Below the pieces are notes generated by a model. That model worked only from the letters and a program-made list of their open reading frames with translations. It was not told the origin of the DNA and searched no databases. A program made the translations under genes and the position numbers. A stretch of DNA of 64,000 bases from Arabidopsis thaliana (Eukaryota > Streptophyta > Magnoliopsida > Brassicales > Brassicaceae), in NCBI RefSeq assembly GCF_000001735.4, contig NC_003070.9:1488001-1552000 (forward strand). The letters are read 5' to 3'. Positions 52,547 through 64,000 of this stretch are shown one piece after another; the first letter of the stretch is position 1; every line of letters begins with the position of its first letter.

Positions 52547-53300
52547 TTTTTACACTTAATTTAAAAACAAAAAAAAAAAAGAAAAAAAAAAGATACGAAC
52601 AGTGTAAAATTTGAGATCTATAGATTTGAAAGAAAGAAAGGCATTGTAGATATGAGATCTCAAGCTTGTGCTTCTTTTATACTAATTAAGAGTTACTTTT
52701 TACACGTGGTAAATATCGATGCTGTGTTATGAATTAATAAAAGCATATTGATCGGATTCCGTTTGCTTGATAGGGTTTTTGGGGTGGCAGATTGGTAAAT
52801 AGTAGGAAACTTTTTGGACGAAACCGTTAAAGACAGCTTTGTTAGAAATATGACGAAAAAATCAAATCAATCAGCGAAAATTTCGAATTTTCAAGTTTAT
52901 AATTTAGAATAAGAAAAAAATATAACAGAGAATTTAGATTAAGATTGGTTAGAAAGTTCTTAACCTTTCGAGTCTAAATATAATTTAACAGTTTTGAATC
53001 TCACTGTTATAACGTTTTATCCTTGATTTTCATCTATATCCATCTGTTATATTTCCCTTGCAGATTGCATGAACATTGTTGAAGAAATTTCACCAAAATT
53101 CACAGTTTATAATATTTCCCACATGAAATTTTACTGTGACTAAATCATTGCCACGCCATCAGAGAGTGGCCTTCATCTAAGCTTAGAATTAATTATTAAA
53201 CGAATTAAATATTTTGAGATTAGAAGAATTAGTAAACTTATACTAAATAATTGTATATTAAATATGATATTAAGCATGACTTTAGAATTTAGAGTTATAA
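52547..53300. other. Spacer upstream of the CCT gene
   Basis: About 750 bases with A-rich tracts near 52569-52591 just upstream of the start codon. No gene seen. Confidence 0.5.
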
Positions 53301-53455
53301 TATTAGTTAAACCAAACCGACCCGAACCATTCGGGTTGTAGAAAAGTTTATGGGTTGGGTGTAGAGTTTGGTTCAGCTTCGTTTGGTTCAGTTGGGATCG
53401 GTTTGAGTTCAGATGGTTTAGTTTTGTTTGGTTTGGTTCGGTGAAAATGCCGAGC
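53301..53455. repeat. GGTTY/AACCR simple repeat
   Basis: Degenerate repeat of GGTTTGGTTCGG-like words, with AAACCRAACC words at its left end. It overlaps the last 100 or so bases of the DUF1218 reading frame. Confidence 0.7.
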
Positions 53456-54323
53456 CCTTGCTACAATAGACGATATGTAATATATGCCAGAAACAATGGC
53501 ATGAAGGAAACACACTTTGCCTCCAATAGAGAACACATGGTTGTTTGTGAATCTACATCTTATTCTTGACTCTGTGTTCGACCATATCCCATTCGCAAGG
53601 ATCAATGCTCCAAAGATTCCTACGACCCTGTTATCAATTAACCATCATCGTGTCAAACTTTAAACCATAATCCAATCAAGAGCTTTTAACAAATGTTTTT
53701 CTTAAAAAATAAAATAAATAAATAACAAATGTTATTGGTTTGAATACGTGATAAAACGTTAATCTTAAAACAATATGGTGGAATGTTTAAATACTGATTA
53801 TTATTTTTGTGAAATCTACTTAAGTTTACTACTTACTTTTATAAATCATGATATTTATCCATTTAAACACGATACAGATCATATATACAGAGAATCGATT
53901 AAAGTTATTACCAAATGAGAAAAAGGCATGCCATGTTGAAGTATGTAGTGATCTTATTCTTAGGTAAGGCGCCGAGTGCTTGGAATAGATTGGAGATAGA
54001 GCATCCGATCACATTGGCACTGACATGAGCTGTTGCCAAACATGACACTGCAATTATCCCTAACACGAAAGCTGTTTTGCTTGGAGCTTTACACTCGAGC
54101 TTATCGTGCTTCACCTGCCAAAAACACAATTCAACCATCAACGTCATCATCATCATAATCACATTTCTTGATTAAGATATATATATTTTACATATTGTTG
54201 GGCGGCTTGGGCTTGTAATCCGACGAAACCAGCGACGATATCTAAGCCTACAGTCAAAACAATGCAAACAATGATGACGGTAATTATGCATCCTTTCTTC
54301 TCCGTTCCTTTCCCCTCTTCCAT
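53348..54323 (-). CDS. DUF1218 four-helix membrane protein with repeat-derived tail
   Basis: Three exons in transcription order: 54192-54323, 53912-54114, 53348-53627, keeping frame for 204 residues. Four hydrophobic segments (near 12-34, 54-77, 104-124 and 147-165) with a Cys-rich loop match DUF1218 plant membrane proteins, some of which (MWL proteins) affect cell wall lignin. The short charged N-terminus ending EKKGC is typical. The last ~30 residues, rich in Thr, Lys, Pro and Glu, are read from the AACCR simple repeat and are not seen in the family. Either the true stop was lost or the last exon is spliced further. AT1G05291 by order. Confidence 0.8.
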
Positions 54324-55842
54324 TCTCTATTATAAAACAAGTTTTGTCTTCTTGTTTTCTTGTTTTAAGAGGTTAAAGAAAAAGGGTTAATCAAGAAGAA
54401 GCGATCAGATTCCTTGTTAAATTGAGAATCTTGTGTGAAAGGTTTTTTTTTTAAGTTTAAATAGAAATATTATCTAAACAAACCTATTTTAATTGTTGTT
54501 TTACAGTATTATGACATGTGGGGTAATTTATAAGTTATAAGATTCTTATACATGTTTACATGGATCTAATACTAATCAAATCGTCACACTTGTCCAATAG
54601 AAATAAGTAGATATAATTAAAGTAACAAAACAATAATATCTTTCACCAAAATCTATTTAAATACCTATAGATATCTATTTCACAGTAGTTATAGAAGATA
54701 AAATTACAAAAAACAATCAATCCAAAATAAATTTTCACTCTTGTTAACAAAGTTATTATTATTAGTGTAGTCTTTTAAAAATTATATATATAAATCAATA
54801 CAAAAATGAAAAATACAAAATAAATACACAAACGTTATGAATTCATAATAATATCTAAAATCAATTTAGCAATTCAAAATTTGTGAAATATTCTACTTCT
54901 AACAATACACATATTTATCAGAATAATCATCATTTGTAATATATAGAATCATAATATCTATGATGATAATGTATCATTTACACATGTTACCCTAACAGCG
55001 ATAAATTATTAGCTTCAGTATCAAACATGTGGAACTTAAAAATAAACTGACACGGAGGATCAGGCAAGCAAAACAACACTTGAAGGATTTAGAGCCTCAA
55101 GCATTTTAAATCAGATAATGCTTGATAATTTTCAGACAAGTTATTTCTTTGGCTTTTTGAGCCCTTTCCTAACCATTATGTGATGATATTTGTATGCAGA
55201 GAGGAGAATTTCACATGAAACAACCCCCAAAATCCAAACACACAAAATAAGACATCTATCGTGATGAAATGTCCACCAACATCTTTGAACTATCTTTTTG
55301 GGGTAAGATTAACTTGGATCAATATAATTTGTAGATAAGATCGAAACTGTAGAAAAGTTCAACAACATAGCCTCTACATAACACTACATAAACTTCTCTA
55401 ACGTTAAAACTTAAAACCATATGAAAAATCATGAATTGTTCAAAAAAAAAGCACTATTTACATATGGGTCCGCTAAATATAAAACAGTTTTTTTTTTAAA
55501 TATAACAATTAAGGCTCCCGAAACAATTACAAGAAATTAATTCGTTTAAATTAGGGTTCTACGTAAAAACCTTTTGACGTTACAGAAGGTGAAGAAGAAT
55601 ACACACTATACCTTTTAATACATGAACGGAGAAGGAGCAAACCCTGGCGATGCTATATGGTATGTGATTGCGTTTCTCCTGCGCGCATTCAACCAAAATT
55701 CATATTTCTCATATATACTATCAAACAAATATTTTATGATAATGTCATCATCATCTACAAAACATCAGCAAATAAAATGAATTGGAAAATAGAAAAATCA
55801 TGAATTATACCAGGCGCTCTTCAGTGTCGTATATCTGCGGGA
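54324..55842. other. AT-rich spacer left of the small ORF
   Basis: Very AT rich from 54460 to 55560. A 52-codon plus-strand ORF begins at 55622 (MNGEGANPGDAIW...) with a GTATGT donor-like site after its thirteenth codon. It may be a first exon of the small gene proposed next, or nothing. Confidence 0.4.
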
Positions 55843-55856
55843 AAACGACGTCGTTT
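55843..55856. promoter_or_regulatory. Perfect palindrome AAACGACGTCGTTT
   Basis: A 14-base perfect palindrome with an ACGT core, 29 bases upstream of the small ORF at 55885. Similar AAAACGACGTCGTTT words are, from memory, common near Arabidopsis transcription starts. Confidence 0.5.
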
Positions 55857-55884
55857 CTCTGGCTACAAATTTACCAAAAGAGCG

Positions 55885-56058
55885 ATGAGTTTCTCCGGCG
55901 AATACGGTGGTGGATCCGTCTTCGGAAATGGCAGAAAGAGACGGCCGCCACCGTTGGGTTCCGTCGATCCTTCTCCGCTCCGGAAAAAGCGGCGCGCGGC
56001 GGTTAACACTTGGAGAGATCGTCGTCTTCATGCGCGCGTGAGAATCAATCGCGGTTGA
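55885..56058 (+). CDS. Candidate small protein, 57 residues
   Basis: A GC-richer island in AT-rich spacer. The ORF begins MSFSGEYGGGSVFGNGRKRR and is strongly basic, with a second patch PLRKKRRAA that looks like a nuclear signal. Codon use and composition are unlike random spacer. I know no family. It may be a real short gene, the last exon of one starting near 55622, or a relic of a larger gene. No TATA box is clear. Confidence 0.4.
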   Translation: MSFSGEYGGGSVFGNGRKRRPPPLGSVDPSPLRKKRRAAVNTWRDRRLHARVRINRG

Positions 56059-57257
56059 AGAAGAAGAAGATGATTCCTCTCGTTCTGCCGGAGATGAAAA
56101 ACATTTTAATTAATTACTCTTTTTATTTTTTAATTATATTTCTGACTGGATTTTACATATTATTTATAATTTGCTTAATTTCGATTTCATTTAATGCAAA
56201 TGGATTTTATTTGCTTGATTTTCGATTCTTTTCCATATGATTTTTATTTTTATTTCCTTTGTTTGTAATAGATAAAACGTTTCAGTTTTGGTTAAGTTGT
56301 GTTTTATCCACAGTCTGTTAAGCTTTTCTAACAGTATTTTGTCAGTCACAAAACGTATTTAATTCTATTTTTTGCAACAAATATTATGTTTTCTTTTCTT
56401 TTCTTACATTATCCATTGCGATTAACAAGGATAATGGATTATTTTCGGATGACAAAAGAAAAGGATAATGGTTTTTTTCTGAATTTGTCCAAAGTGATTA
56501 AAAAAATCATAGCTAATTAGTAATGTTAGGATCTCTAGAATGTAAAAATATTTTTTAAAAAGATACTCTAAAAACTATCCTATTTCACTCTTTTCTTTTT
56601 CAGTAACTGTAAAAGTCAGTAAGATACTAATCTCCATCTATTTGTCAAATTTCATCTAAACACGTATGATATCTTATAATTTTGATATCTAGATACGGCC
56701 AACGTTTACTTTGTCAACAAACAGTCAACGTTCAATTTTTTTTATTTTTTTTTGAGATCTTTATCAGTAAAGATTTTTTTTTTTTTTTTTTTTATCAGTA
56801 TCAGTAAAGTTCACACCGGAACATTTTTCCAACTTTCTGTTCACCTACTTAGAAGAATCGAACTACTAACATTTCGTTGGCACTTGGCAGTGTAACCGTC
56901 ATCTTGAAAATAAAATTCACTCCAATAAGGGATTTATATATTTGACCATACATTTTATTAATACACTTTAAATTTTTCTCTTTAACTATAGGAAACTAAA
57001 ACTTGAATTTTGTTTACAAGTTTACACTAAAAACATAAAACGATAAAATGAAACAAAAAACAAAATTTTGAAACCAATAATTGTCAAGAAACGAGAAGGG
57101 TATATAATTTGTATGAAACAAGACTATAAACTATAAGTTTGTGTCAAAAAAAAACAAAGACTATAAACTATAAGTGAATCATATAACGTGTCATCTATTA
57201 GTGAATTGGTTGTAGTAGAGTCATTTTGAATTCCATATTGCATAATGGTAGGCCCAT
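56059..57257. other. Spacer right of the small ORF
   Basis: AT-rich, with a T tract near 56769-56792. Holds the 3' UTR of ZIP5 at the right end. No gene seen. Confidence 0.55.
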
Positions 57258-59709
57258 TTAAGCCCATTTAGCTAAAAGTGACATAACCCCTGCTCCAACA
57301 AGAAGAGAGATATGAGCCATGATTTGAAGTCTAGTGTTAGACTGCATCTTAGGGTGCATAAAATCTGCTGCGAGAAAGTCCACTAGAGACATATAGATGA
57401 GGATGCCTGCAGATGCAGCGTTAAGGACTCCCTGTACGATCAGAGCCGTTGGACTCGAATCATCATAAGAGCTTGAAATTGCCATTCCAACCGCGATTCC
57501 TACCGGCGTCGTTACAGAGAAAAAGATCGACATTATTGTAATTGACATACAATTGAAATTTCCCTGCGAAAGATATGAGTTAAAAAGATCAGAGACACAC
57601 ACAATTGAGAGTAACTTTATGAATTAATCAGCTAAATTCGTAGATTAATTTTCCTTGAATGCACTTATTTTGTTATAAAGGAATTCGTTTACATCCAAAA
57701 TAACTTTAGATTTTGGTTTAGAAGACACATATAAGTAAGCCAGGTCCGATGTTATAATTTAGAGTGTGTCAGATTATTTATCTGATTATGTCAAATGTTT
57801 GACAAAACAATAGATTGTCTATACATCTTTTGTCAAACATGCATTCAGAGCATATATTCAACTCTTGGATGCATTCTACCAAAAAAATTTTTAATAACTC
57901 TGTCTGGTCTAATTCATTTTAAACTTTATAGTGTTTTTTTTTTGTAATTTAGTGAAGATATATAAATATCTGACAAAAAAAGGTTAAATGTATATGTTGA
58001 AAAAATAAGTCACTGTTTGAAATTTGCAAGTGGTAGAGAGTAGAGATAAGTCAAAGAAAGCCGAAAAGATGGACGCAAAAATCAATAGATAAATATCAAT
58101 GAAAACTATACCTGTTTTGTGTATATTGATCTTAATTATGATTCTTCTATTAAAAGAAAATTATGAAAAAAGAGAGGATATAATTACCTGGGCGATGCAA
58201 CCACCAAGACCAAGACCCTCGAAGCATTGATGAAACATTAAAGCAGCAAAGAGAGCTTTGGCAGTGTCTGGACTTTGTGATGCTCCCAGTGATATTCCTA
58301 TTACCACTGAATGTACTATTATTCCCACTTCCAACACCTATTTTATAGTTATCAAAATTATTAAGTAATTAGCTTCACTTTTTACATAAAGCTAAAAGGA
58401 TTAGGATTCTATGGAATCTACATGCAAACTCATGTGGCCTCATATGGACCCATCACTTATTATTGTATCTCTATTTTTATGCACAGTTTCATACACAAGA
58501 AAAGATTTCATCTTGATCTAATTTTAGGTTTTCCGACATTTTGTTGACTCACTTTCACTTCAAACTTATACTTATATGATACAACCCGTATGACTATTAC
58601 CAGTAACTCTATTAAGAGCAAGAGTTGGTTTTTCTGGCTTTATCTTTTGGGGACCCTATAATTAATATGTGGACAAATTTCTCCCAAGAATCTTTTACCC
58701 GCCAGGACCAAAAAACCATGGACCTTAAAATTTTAATTTACATAAAGAAAAACTATATGATATATATATTAATGATATATGTAAGTTTTATATAATTCAA
58801 TTAAAAAATATAGTTCTTTTTATTATGTCAAACCAGACTAGTACATAATCAACCAAAAAAAATAAGAGTATATAATCTACAAAATGCTAAATATGGAAGT
58901 TGACGACAAAATTACTTAAGAAAAACAAAAACAAGTTGACGAAGAAAAAAATAAACAATAGGCAAATGAAAATTCAGTGACATATTCTCAACATGGTCAT
59001 ATATATTTAACTTTTTTTCCTTTAAGAAAGTTTAGAAAACAGAGGTCAATTAAAGTAATTAATTAATAAATTAGTTAATTACCTGTGCAACAACTCGAGT
59101 CCGGTGAAGCTGAACCTGGGATTCACCAGATTCCACGCCAACAATCCCGTGCGTGTGACCGTGAGCATGCACGTGCAACCCGAGCTCGTCTCCACCGCCA
59201 CCGCCACCGCCAGCGTCTTGTTCCTCACCGTCACCAATCCTCTTAGACGTTTTAAAATGCGCTTTATGGAAATACGACGTGGCAAAAGAGTCAACGGAAA
59301 GAGTCAAAATCGCAGCGACCATCGCGATAAAGCCTGTGAACGGAAACTCCCAGGCTTCTCCTTTCAGACACGGTGACGTCAGCTTCTCGTAACCTTCAGG
59401 CAACACATGCATAAACCCCGTTGCGAGGATTACGCCGGCGGCGAAGGCTTTCGTCACGAAGAAGAAAGTCGTCTCCGGTTTAAGCGACGGGAAGAACTTG
59501 CCTAGTAACGGAAACATAACGCCGATAACTCCGGCGGCCAGAACGGAAGGAATTGCGGCGATCTTGTATTTTTTTGCTCCGGCTTTGTTTGCCTCGTCGT
59601 CTTCGTGTGAACACTCGCATTTAGACTCGCCGGCGGATACGGCGATGAAGAGGAAGGAGATGAAGAAGAAGAAGAAGAGTAAGAGCTTGACGTTTTGTGT
59701 GATTCTCAT
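57258..59709 (-). CDS. ZIP5: Zinc/iron-regulated transporter ZIP5
   Basis: Membrane transporter of the ZIP family moving zinc (and related divalent metals) into the cytosol. Three exons in transcription order: 59083-59709, 58188-58337, 57258-57563, giving 360 residues, GT-AG throughout. A signal-like hydrophobic start ([18 protein letters not shown]) is followed by a Cys/His motif (CECSHED) and eight membrane helices. The loop between helices III and IV holds a Gly run and the metal-binding [10 protein letters not shown]. Helix IV carries [12 protein letters not shown] and helix [12 protein letters not shown], the transport-path motifs. The family is repressed when zinc is plentiful; a matching response element lies upstream. 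Confidence 0.96.
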
Positions 59710-62135
59710 CTTATCGATTAGGGTTTGAATTTGAATCTCTTCTCGATGATAATGATAAATGATGACGACGCGAAGAATGGAAGAATAAAGGACAAAATAC
59801 GGGGGGAGATTGGGAGTGATCGATGTATTTATCTCAAAGTGTGTGTTACACAGTTATATAGTTATATTTTAACAGGTGCTGTTCTAAGAGAAGACTTATT
59901 TCTTTAATTTTTTGTTATATTATATACTTTAATATGACATTCAATATTTATTTTAATTTGCTTTTTTTTCTCTGTAGAACTCAAACAAGTTTGACTCCAT
60001 AATTCAAAGAAGAAAATACATGAAAAATCACTAGGCCCGTATTTGTTTTTGTCCCTCGAAATAAATTAAAACATTTAAATTTTAAATAAAAACGAATGAA
60101 CGTTAGTTGTATATTTCATAAATAATTTGTAATAGATGTGATTCAAGAAAATGATTCTAAAATAACTTACTCGAGGTTGTCAAAAACTGAGCAGAATTTT
60201 TTGTCTATCCTCATTCGAACATAAACAAATAATAATCGATTATTCGCAATCATTTTGGTCATGATGATCAAATGGCCCATGTGATCTGTGTAATCAAATT
60301 CGCGAAGAATCTAAACAATAATTAATTTTAAATTGATAAGAAAAGGGAAATGCGTATGCGGCCATCGAACATGTTGTTTTAAAAATTTTAGCCATGGTAC
60401 AAAACTACAAATAGTTAGTCTTGGAGCTACTAATTTTTTATTTTTTTTTGTTAAAAATTAAATTATAGATAGTTGAGAGCTACTTTGAGGGGATGAAATA
60501 AAAGAAAAATCGAATCTTTAGGGAATAGATTTTTAAAAGTGAGAAAGATCCTCTACTACGTTCATACATGCTACGTGTAACTATGAAACTGTTTTTCTCG
60601 TGAATACTTTAAAAAATACGATTATATCTTAACAAACACTAAAATAAAGAGCTTAACTATATGTCGAGAGAATGTCGACATAAATTGTACGGAACTATCT
60701 AAAACACAATTTCCCTTCTCTCTTTACTTAAGCACATGTGAAGTCAACCGACTCAAACGTCTGATTATGTCGATATTATGACTCTATTTTCCCAATTTCC
60801 CTTTCCTCGATTTGGACTTTAACATGTATGTCTTACGTATTATTTAATAATTCTATCTAAATCTCTATCCTGTTACCTTTAGGTCTACGCATAGATATTT
60901 TGCTTTTTTTGAAAAGATGCAAGTCTTAATAAACCAGAGCTAAAATCATCTAAAATGGCATCGATGTCATCTTGATTATTGACCATGATATGTTTTATTT
61001 CAGAATCGTGTGACATTACTACATAGTACATATGTTTACTGCATTCGGACTTCGTACAAATTAAAATTGAATGTTTTGTAGTTGCTGCATACCATGCGGC
61101 ATGGTCATACATATGCGACGCAATACACAAAAATATAGCACAAAAAATCACAAGAGACTACAGTACTATATATCTCGTCCAACCTGGAAGAGCTTTAAAA
61201 ATCACGAGTTTTGTTTTCCCCAAAACTCAGGAATTTCTAACTTCTTTAATTATTGCTTTTTTTAGCGAAATTAATTATTGCTTTTTTGTTTTTTGGCAAA
61301 GAATTATTGCTTTATGATGTGTAGATATTTGTTTTTGTGGATCTCATCTAATATGCTGAAAACCTTTTACAAGAAAAGAAATACTGCTGATTTGATTTGA
61401 GGGATATTATCTACCAACAAAAATGAAAATATCCACTCAGTATATACTTCCCAGAATTCATCTTTTAACGATTTGATCATTAATTTGTGCCTCAAAATAA
61501 AAACATACTAAGATAATTTTATTTGTGTCAACGGCACACAAATACCTTCAGAGTTTAATATAGTAATTTGTCTCTACTTTGAATTGTGGTAGTACATGAA
61601 TTTTTTATTATTATTATGGCAATAGTACGAATTCAATTACTATATCATAAGCTTCGGTAATGAAGTTTTTGATACTTTACTCAAGTAATGTTTGCATGTA
61701 TTCAAAATCCAAGTTTTGATATCCATTGGTTCATTAGAAGATAAAACTTTTTTTTTCTTCTTCCAAGTTAGACGAGACAAGTAGCATATAGCCCATCGAT
61801 ATATGAGTGCCAAACCCTATATAACGTGAAAGCCGTCGGATGATTAATGAATGGGGCCATTTATAATGAATCACTTTGACAATTTTGTATTCCTGAGACA
61901 AATCAATAATCTTCTCAAAAGTCAGCAGTTGAAGACTGCATAATTAATCGTTCAAACTTTGAAACTGAGTTTCAACAACTTTGTGTGGTTGTGACGAATG
62001 ATATATGATACTTTTGTTTTAAGTACAGAGATTGATTTATCCTATTTCTCTACTGAATCAATGTTTCTTTCTACAAGACAATTTACACAAAAAGATGTAT
62101 CTTCTTTACGGAAACAAAATCCATAGAGACAAAAA
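59710..62135. other. Spacer upstream of ZIP5
   Basis: AT-rich promoter region and beyond. Apart from the ZDRE I see no gene. The 88-codon minus-strand ORF at 60885-61151 has no domain or normal codon use I can confirm. Confidence 0.5.
60672..60681. promoter_or_regulatory. Zinc-deficiency response element (ZDRE)
   Basis: ATGTCGACAT is a perfect RTGTCGACAY palindrome, the site bound by bZIP19 and bZIP23 under zinc shortage. It lies 963 bases upstream of the ZIP5 ATG. Near-matches ATGTCGAGAG (60661) and ATGTCGATAT (near 60767) flank it. Confidence 0.8.
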
Positions 62136-62267
62136 TTAGGAAATCTGTTGAGAAGAGAGATAGACGATTTCTTCGTCTGTTCGAGAGATCGAGTGTGAAT
62201 CTAAGTGGAACAGATCGTATATCGGAGGCGAATACTCCGGCGGCGGTGCTCTCCGTTGTGATCGCAT
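62136..62267 (-). CDS. Candidate small protein, 43 residues
   Basis: A GC-richer island. The minus-strand ORF starts MRSQRRAPPPEYSPPIYDLF and continues through HLDSHSIS to DEEIVYLSSQQIS. Composition and codon choice look coding. It is tail to head with the pectinesterase, whose stop codon is 348 bases away, so it could also be part of that gene's 3' region. No family known to me. Confidence 0.4.
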   Translation of the reverse strand: MRSQRRAPPPEYSPPIYDLFHLDSHSISRTDEEIVYLSSQQIS

Positions 62268-62614
62268 GTCGTATGTTGATATATTGAACCGAACCGGTAA
62301 AGTCCGAACCCGGATCTATTTTATCGGTTTAGTAAAATTAATGTAGTCACAATTGGATAGTCGTCGTTGTCGTCAACAATTAATGTACCTATTTCTAATT
62401 TGTTCCTAGAGACTTTTCAATTCGATTGTAATCTTTATAATTTGGAGGTTATGTATCATATATATATAAATAATTTTTTAACCATTTTGAACTTTAACCT
62501 GCAATGATTCAGTTTAAATCATTGGTAAAAATTGCACTTTCTCCAATCATAATGTTCCGATTCAAGATATATAAAAAGAGTATATTCCAACGAGTTTTGG
62601 TTGATATATTTCCT

Positions 62615-63970
62615 TTAAAGGTCAGAAAACTGTAACCATTGATCTCCATCAATAAAAGACGTGTTAATTAATAGAGCAACTTGAGTCTCATTAAGTTTTT
62701 GAACATATGGTGCTCTCTTTGACATATCTGCTCCTGGACCCGAACAATTATACTCTCCATAAAATATAGTCCTGTAAACAAAAACAATGTCACTTAGTAT
62801 TAATCAACCTTCCTTATAACAAAAAAACAAATTTATAGAAAAATTGTGTTTTGTACTTACGCGTCCCTAGAGGGATCGTTGAAGTTGTTCCAGCCTTCGG
62901 GTGCGATAACATCGGTCATAGTAGTGGAAACGAAAACCACACGTGAGTAAGGCCGCCATGCACGACCTAGCCACACGTGACCAGTTCCACCGATTGTGCA
63001 GTTGACGAAGGAGAAGCCACTGTTCTCGTCCTTGGAGCTACGCCCATTTGCAGTCACGGCTCCGTTAACTGCTTTTGAACCTGGGCTCAATTGATTAGCC
63101 ATTGATATTATTCGACAGTCCTACACATCACAATACAACATGGAACTTAATTATATTGGAGCCATTAAACCAAAACACAAAAAGTAACCTAATAAAAAAT
63201 ATATAAATTACCTGATAGAGAGACTTAGCGTTGCCGAAGATGAAATCAATGGATCCTTGAATGTAACAATCCTTGAAGTAATGACGACCTCTATCGTCAT
63301 GAAGAGTGTCTTGTGCTCCGAAGAAACCGCATCCCACAAACGCTGATTCATCTCCGGCGATTCTTATTGCCACCGCCTGAGCTCCTACGTCTCCTGGCTT
63401 TGGTATCGGTGCCACGTTCTATCACAATATATATCACGGTAAAGTTATCTTTAATTTGTTGATACTAGTTAACCTTATCCGGTTAAATTAAAGGAAAGCG
63501 TACCAAAAAAATTATGAGAAAACCGAGTAAAGAAGAGAACACTAATTCGACCATATGGTAACCAAACCGAGAAAAAGCCGAGAGAGGAAATATCAAACCG
63601 ATTAAAGCAACATCTTTCAAAAATATACTTCAAACTAAAGCTATAGTTTTATAAGAAATTGAAATCAAAACTGTACTAAATCGAAACAATTGATTACCGG
63701 TTTCTGTTTATAGTAACCATTTCATATCATGTTTGATTTTATCCCTTGATTAGTTTCTATTTAAGTACATATGTTAATTGATAAATTAATGAAATTACCA
63801 TGAAACTGATGTTCTTAGCGACGAACTGAGAACCAAAGACTTGGACCGTGGCACAATAAAATGTGCCATTAGCTGAGTAGGCAGTGTCGTTCCACGCAAT
63901 GGCTGTAATGTCGAAGCCTTGTCCTTGCAACGTTATGTTTGGTTTAGTCTTCGGAATCACCACTTTTTCA
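62615..63970 (-). CDS. Pectinesterase (PME8-like), 5' end outside window
   Basis: Cell-wall enzyme that removes methyl esters from pectin. Four exons are visible in transcription order: 63799-63970, 63212-63418, 62861-63120, 62615-62771, giving the last 265 residues. The family's catalytic motifs are present: Gln in GAQAVAIR, Asp in GAQDTL, Asp in DFIFGNA, and Arg in [10 protein letters not shown]. The acceptor at 63971-63972 shows that at least one more exon lies to the right. Whether it has an inhibitor-like pro-region cannot be told. AT1G05310 by order. Confidence 0.93.
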
Positions 63971-64000
63971 CTGCCATGCAATACTTATATATCATTTACT

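Noticed and set aside
60885-61151. 88-codon minus-strand ORF upstream of ZIP5
   Set aside because: Part of it looks mildly coding, but there is no family, and the composition changes along its length. Not strong enough to call.

Overview
The window is plant nuclear DNA. I recognise it as Arabidopsis thaliana chromosome 1, from AT1G05160 to AT1G05310. The evidence is the gene order, many short GT-AG introns, AT-rich spacers and protein sequences I know from that species. The locus assignment is from memory and was not searched. There is no sign of bacterial, viral, CRISPR or tRNA content.

Layout, left to right. 0-14 kb, minus strand: KAO1 (gibberellin synthesis, 3' end cut by the window edge), a GT31 galactosyltransferase, a 4.4 kb AT-rich spacer, and AXR1 (NEDD8/RUB activation, auxin response). 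14-25 kb: plastid ribosomal protein L6 (minus), the glutamate-receptor-like channel GLR3.4 (plus), a 91-residue protein of unknown role (minus) sharing a 219 bp divergent promoter with the first of two tandem TMEM97-like membrane proteins (plus). 25-31 kb: HDG2, an epidermal HD-ZIP IV factor (minus), with a long leader intron and an L1-box upstream.

33-43 kb is the most unusual part. Two class III peroxidase genes, PER1 (plus) and PER2 (minus), sit tail to tail in an inverted repeat with arms of about 1.86 kb. Every part I compared was identical apart from a one-base indel near the outer ends. The 2.8 kb spacer holds diverged direct repeats, a foldback cluster and a decayed cellulose-synthase-like D (CSLD) fragment. 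A third peroxidase, RCI3/PER3, follows.

43-64 kb, all minus: a TraB-family gene with one GC-AG intron, a DUF604 glycosyltransferase-like gene, a CCT-domain gene whose B-boxes are truncated, a DUF1218 membrane protein whose tail runs into simple repeat, the zinc transporter ZIP5 with a perfect zinc-deficiency response element upstream, and a pectinesterase cut at its 5' end. Two short coding-looking ORFs (57 and 43 codons) lie in the spacers around ZIP5.

The genes do not form one pathway, as is normal for a plant chromosome. Exon coordinates were built by reading splice sites by eye. Every complete multi-exon model keeps frame from ATG to stop, and for the genes whose protein length I remember (AXR1, GLR3.4, HDG2, ZIP5, the peroxidases) the length agrees. 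Nothing here looks like a wholly new system. The best leads are the peroxidase inverted repeat with its spacer, GLR3.4 leader and intron features, and the small ORFs.
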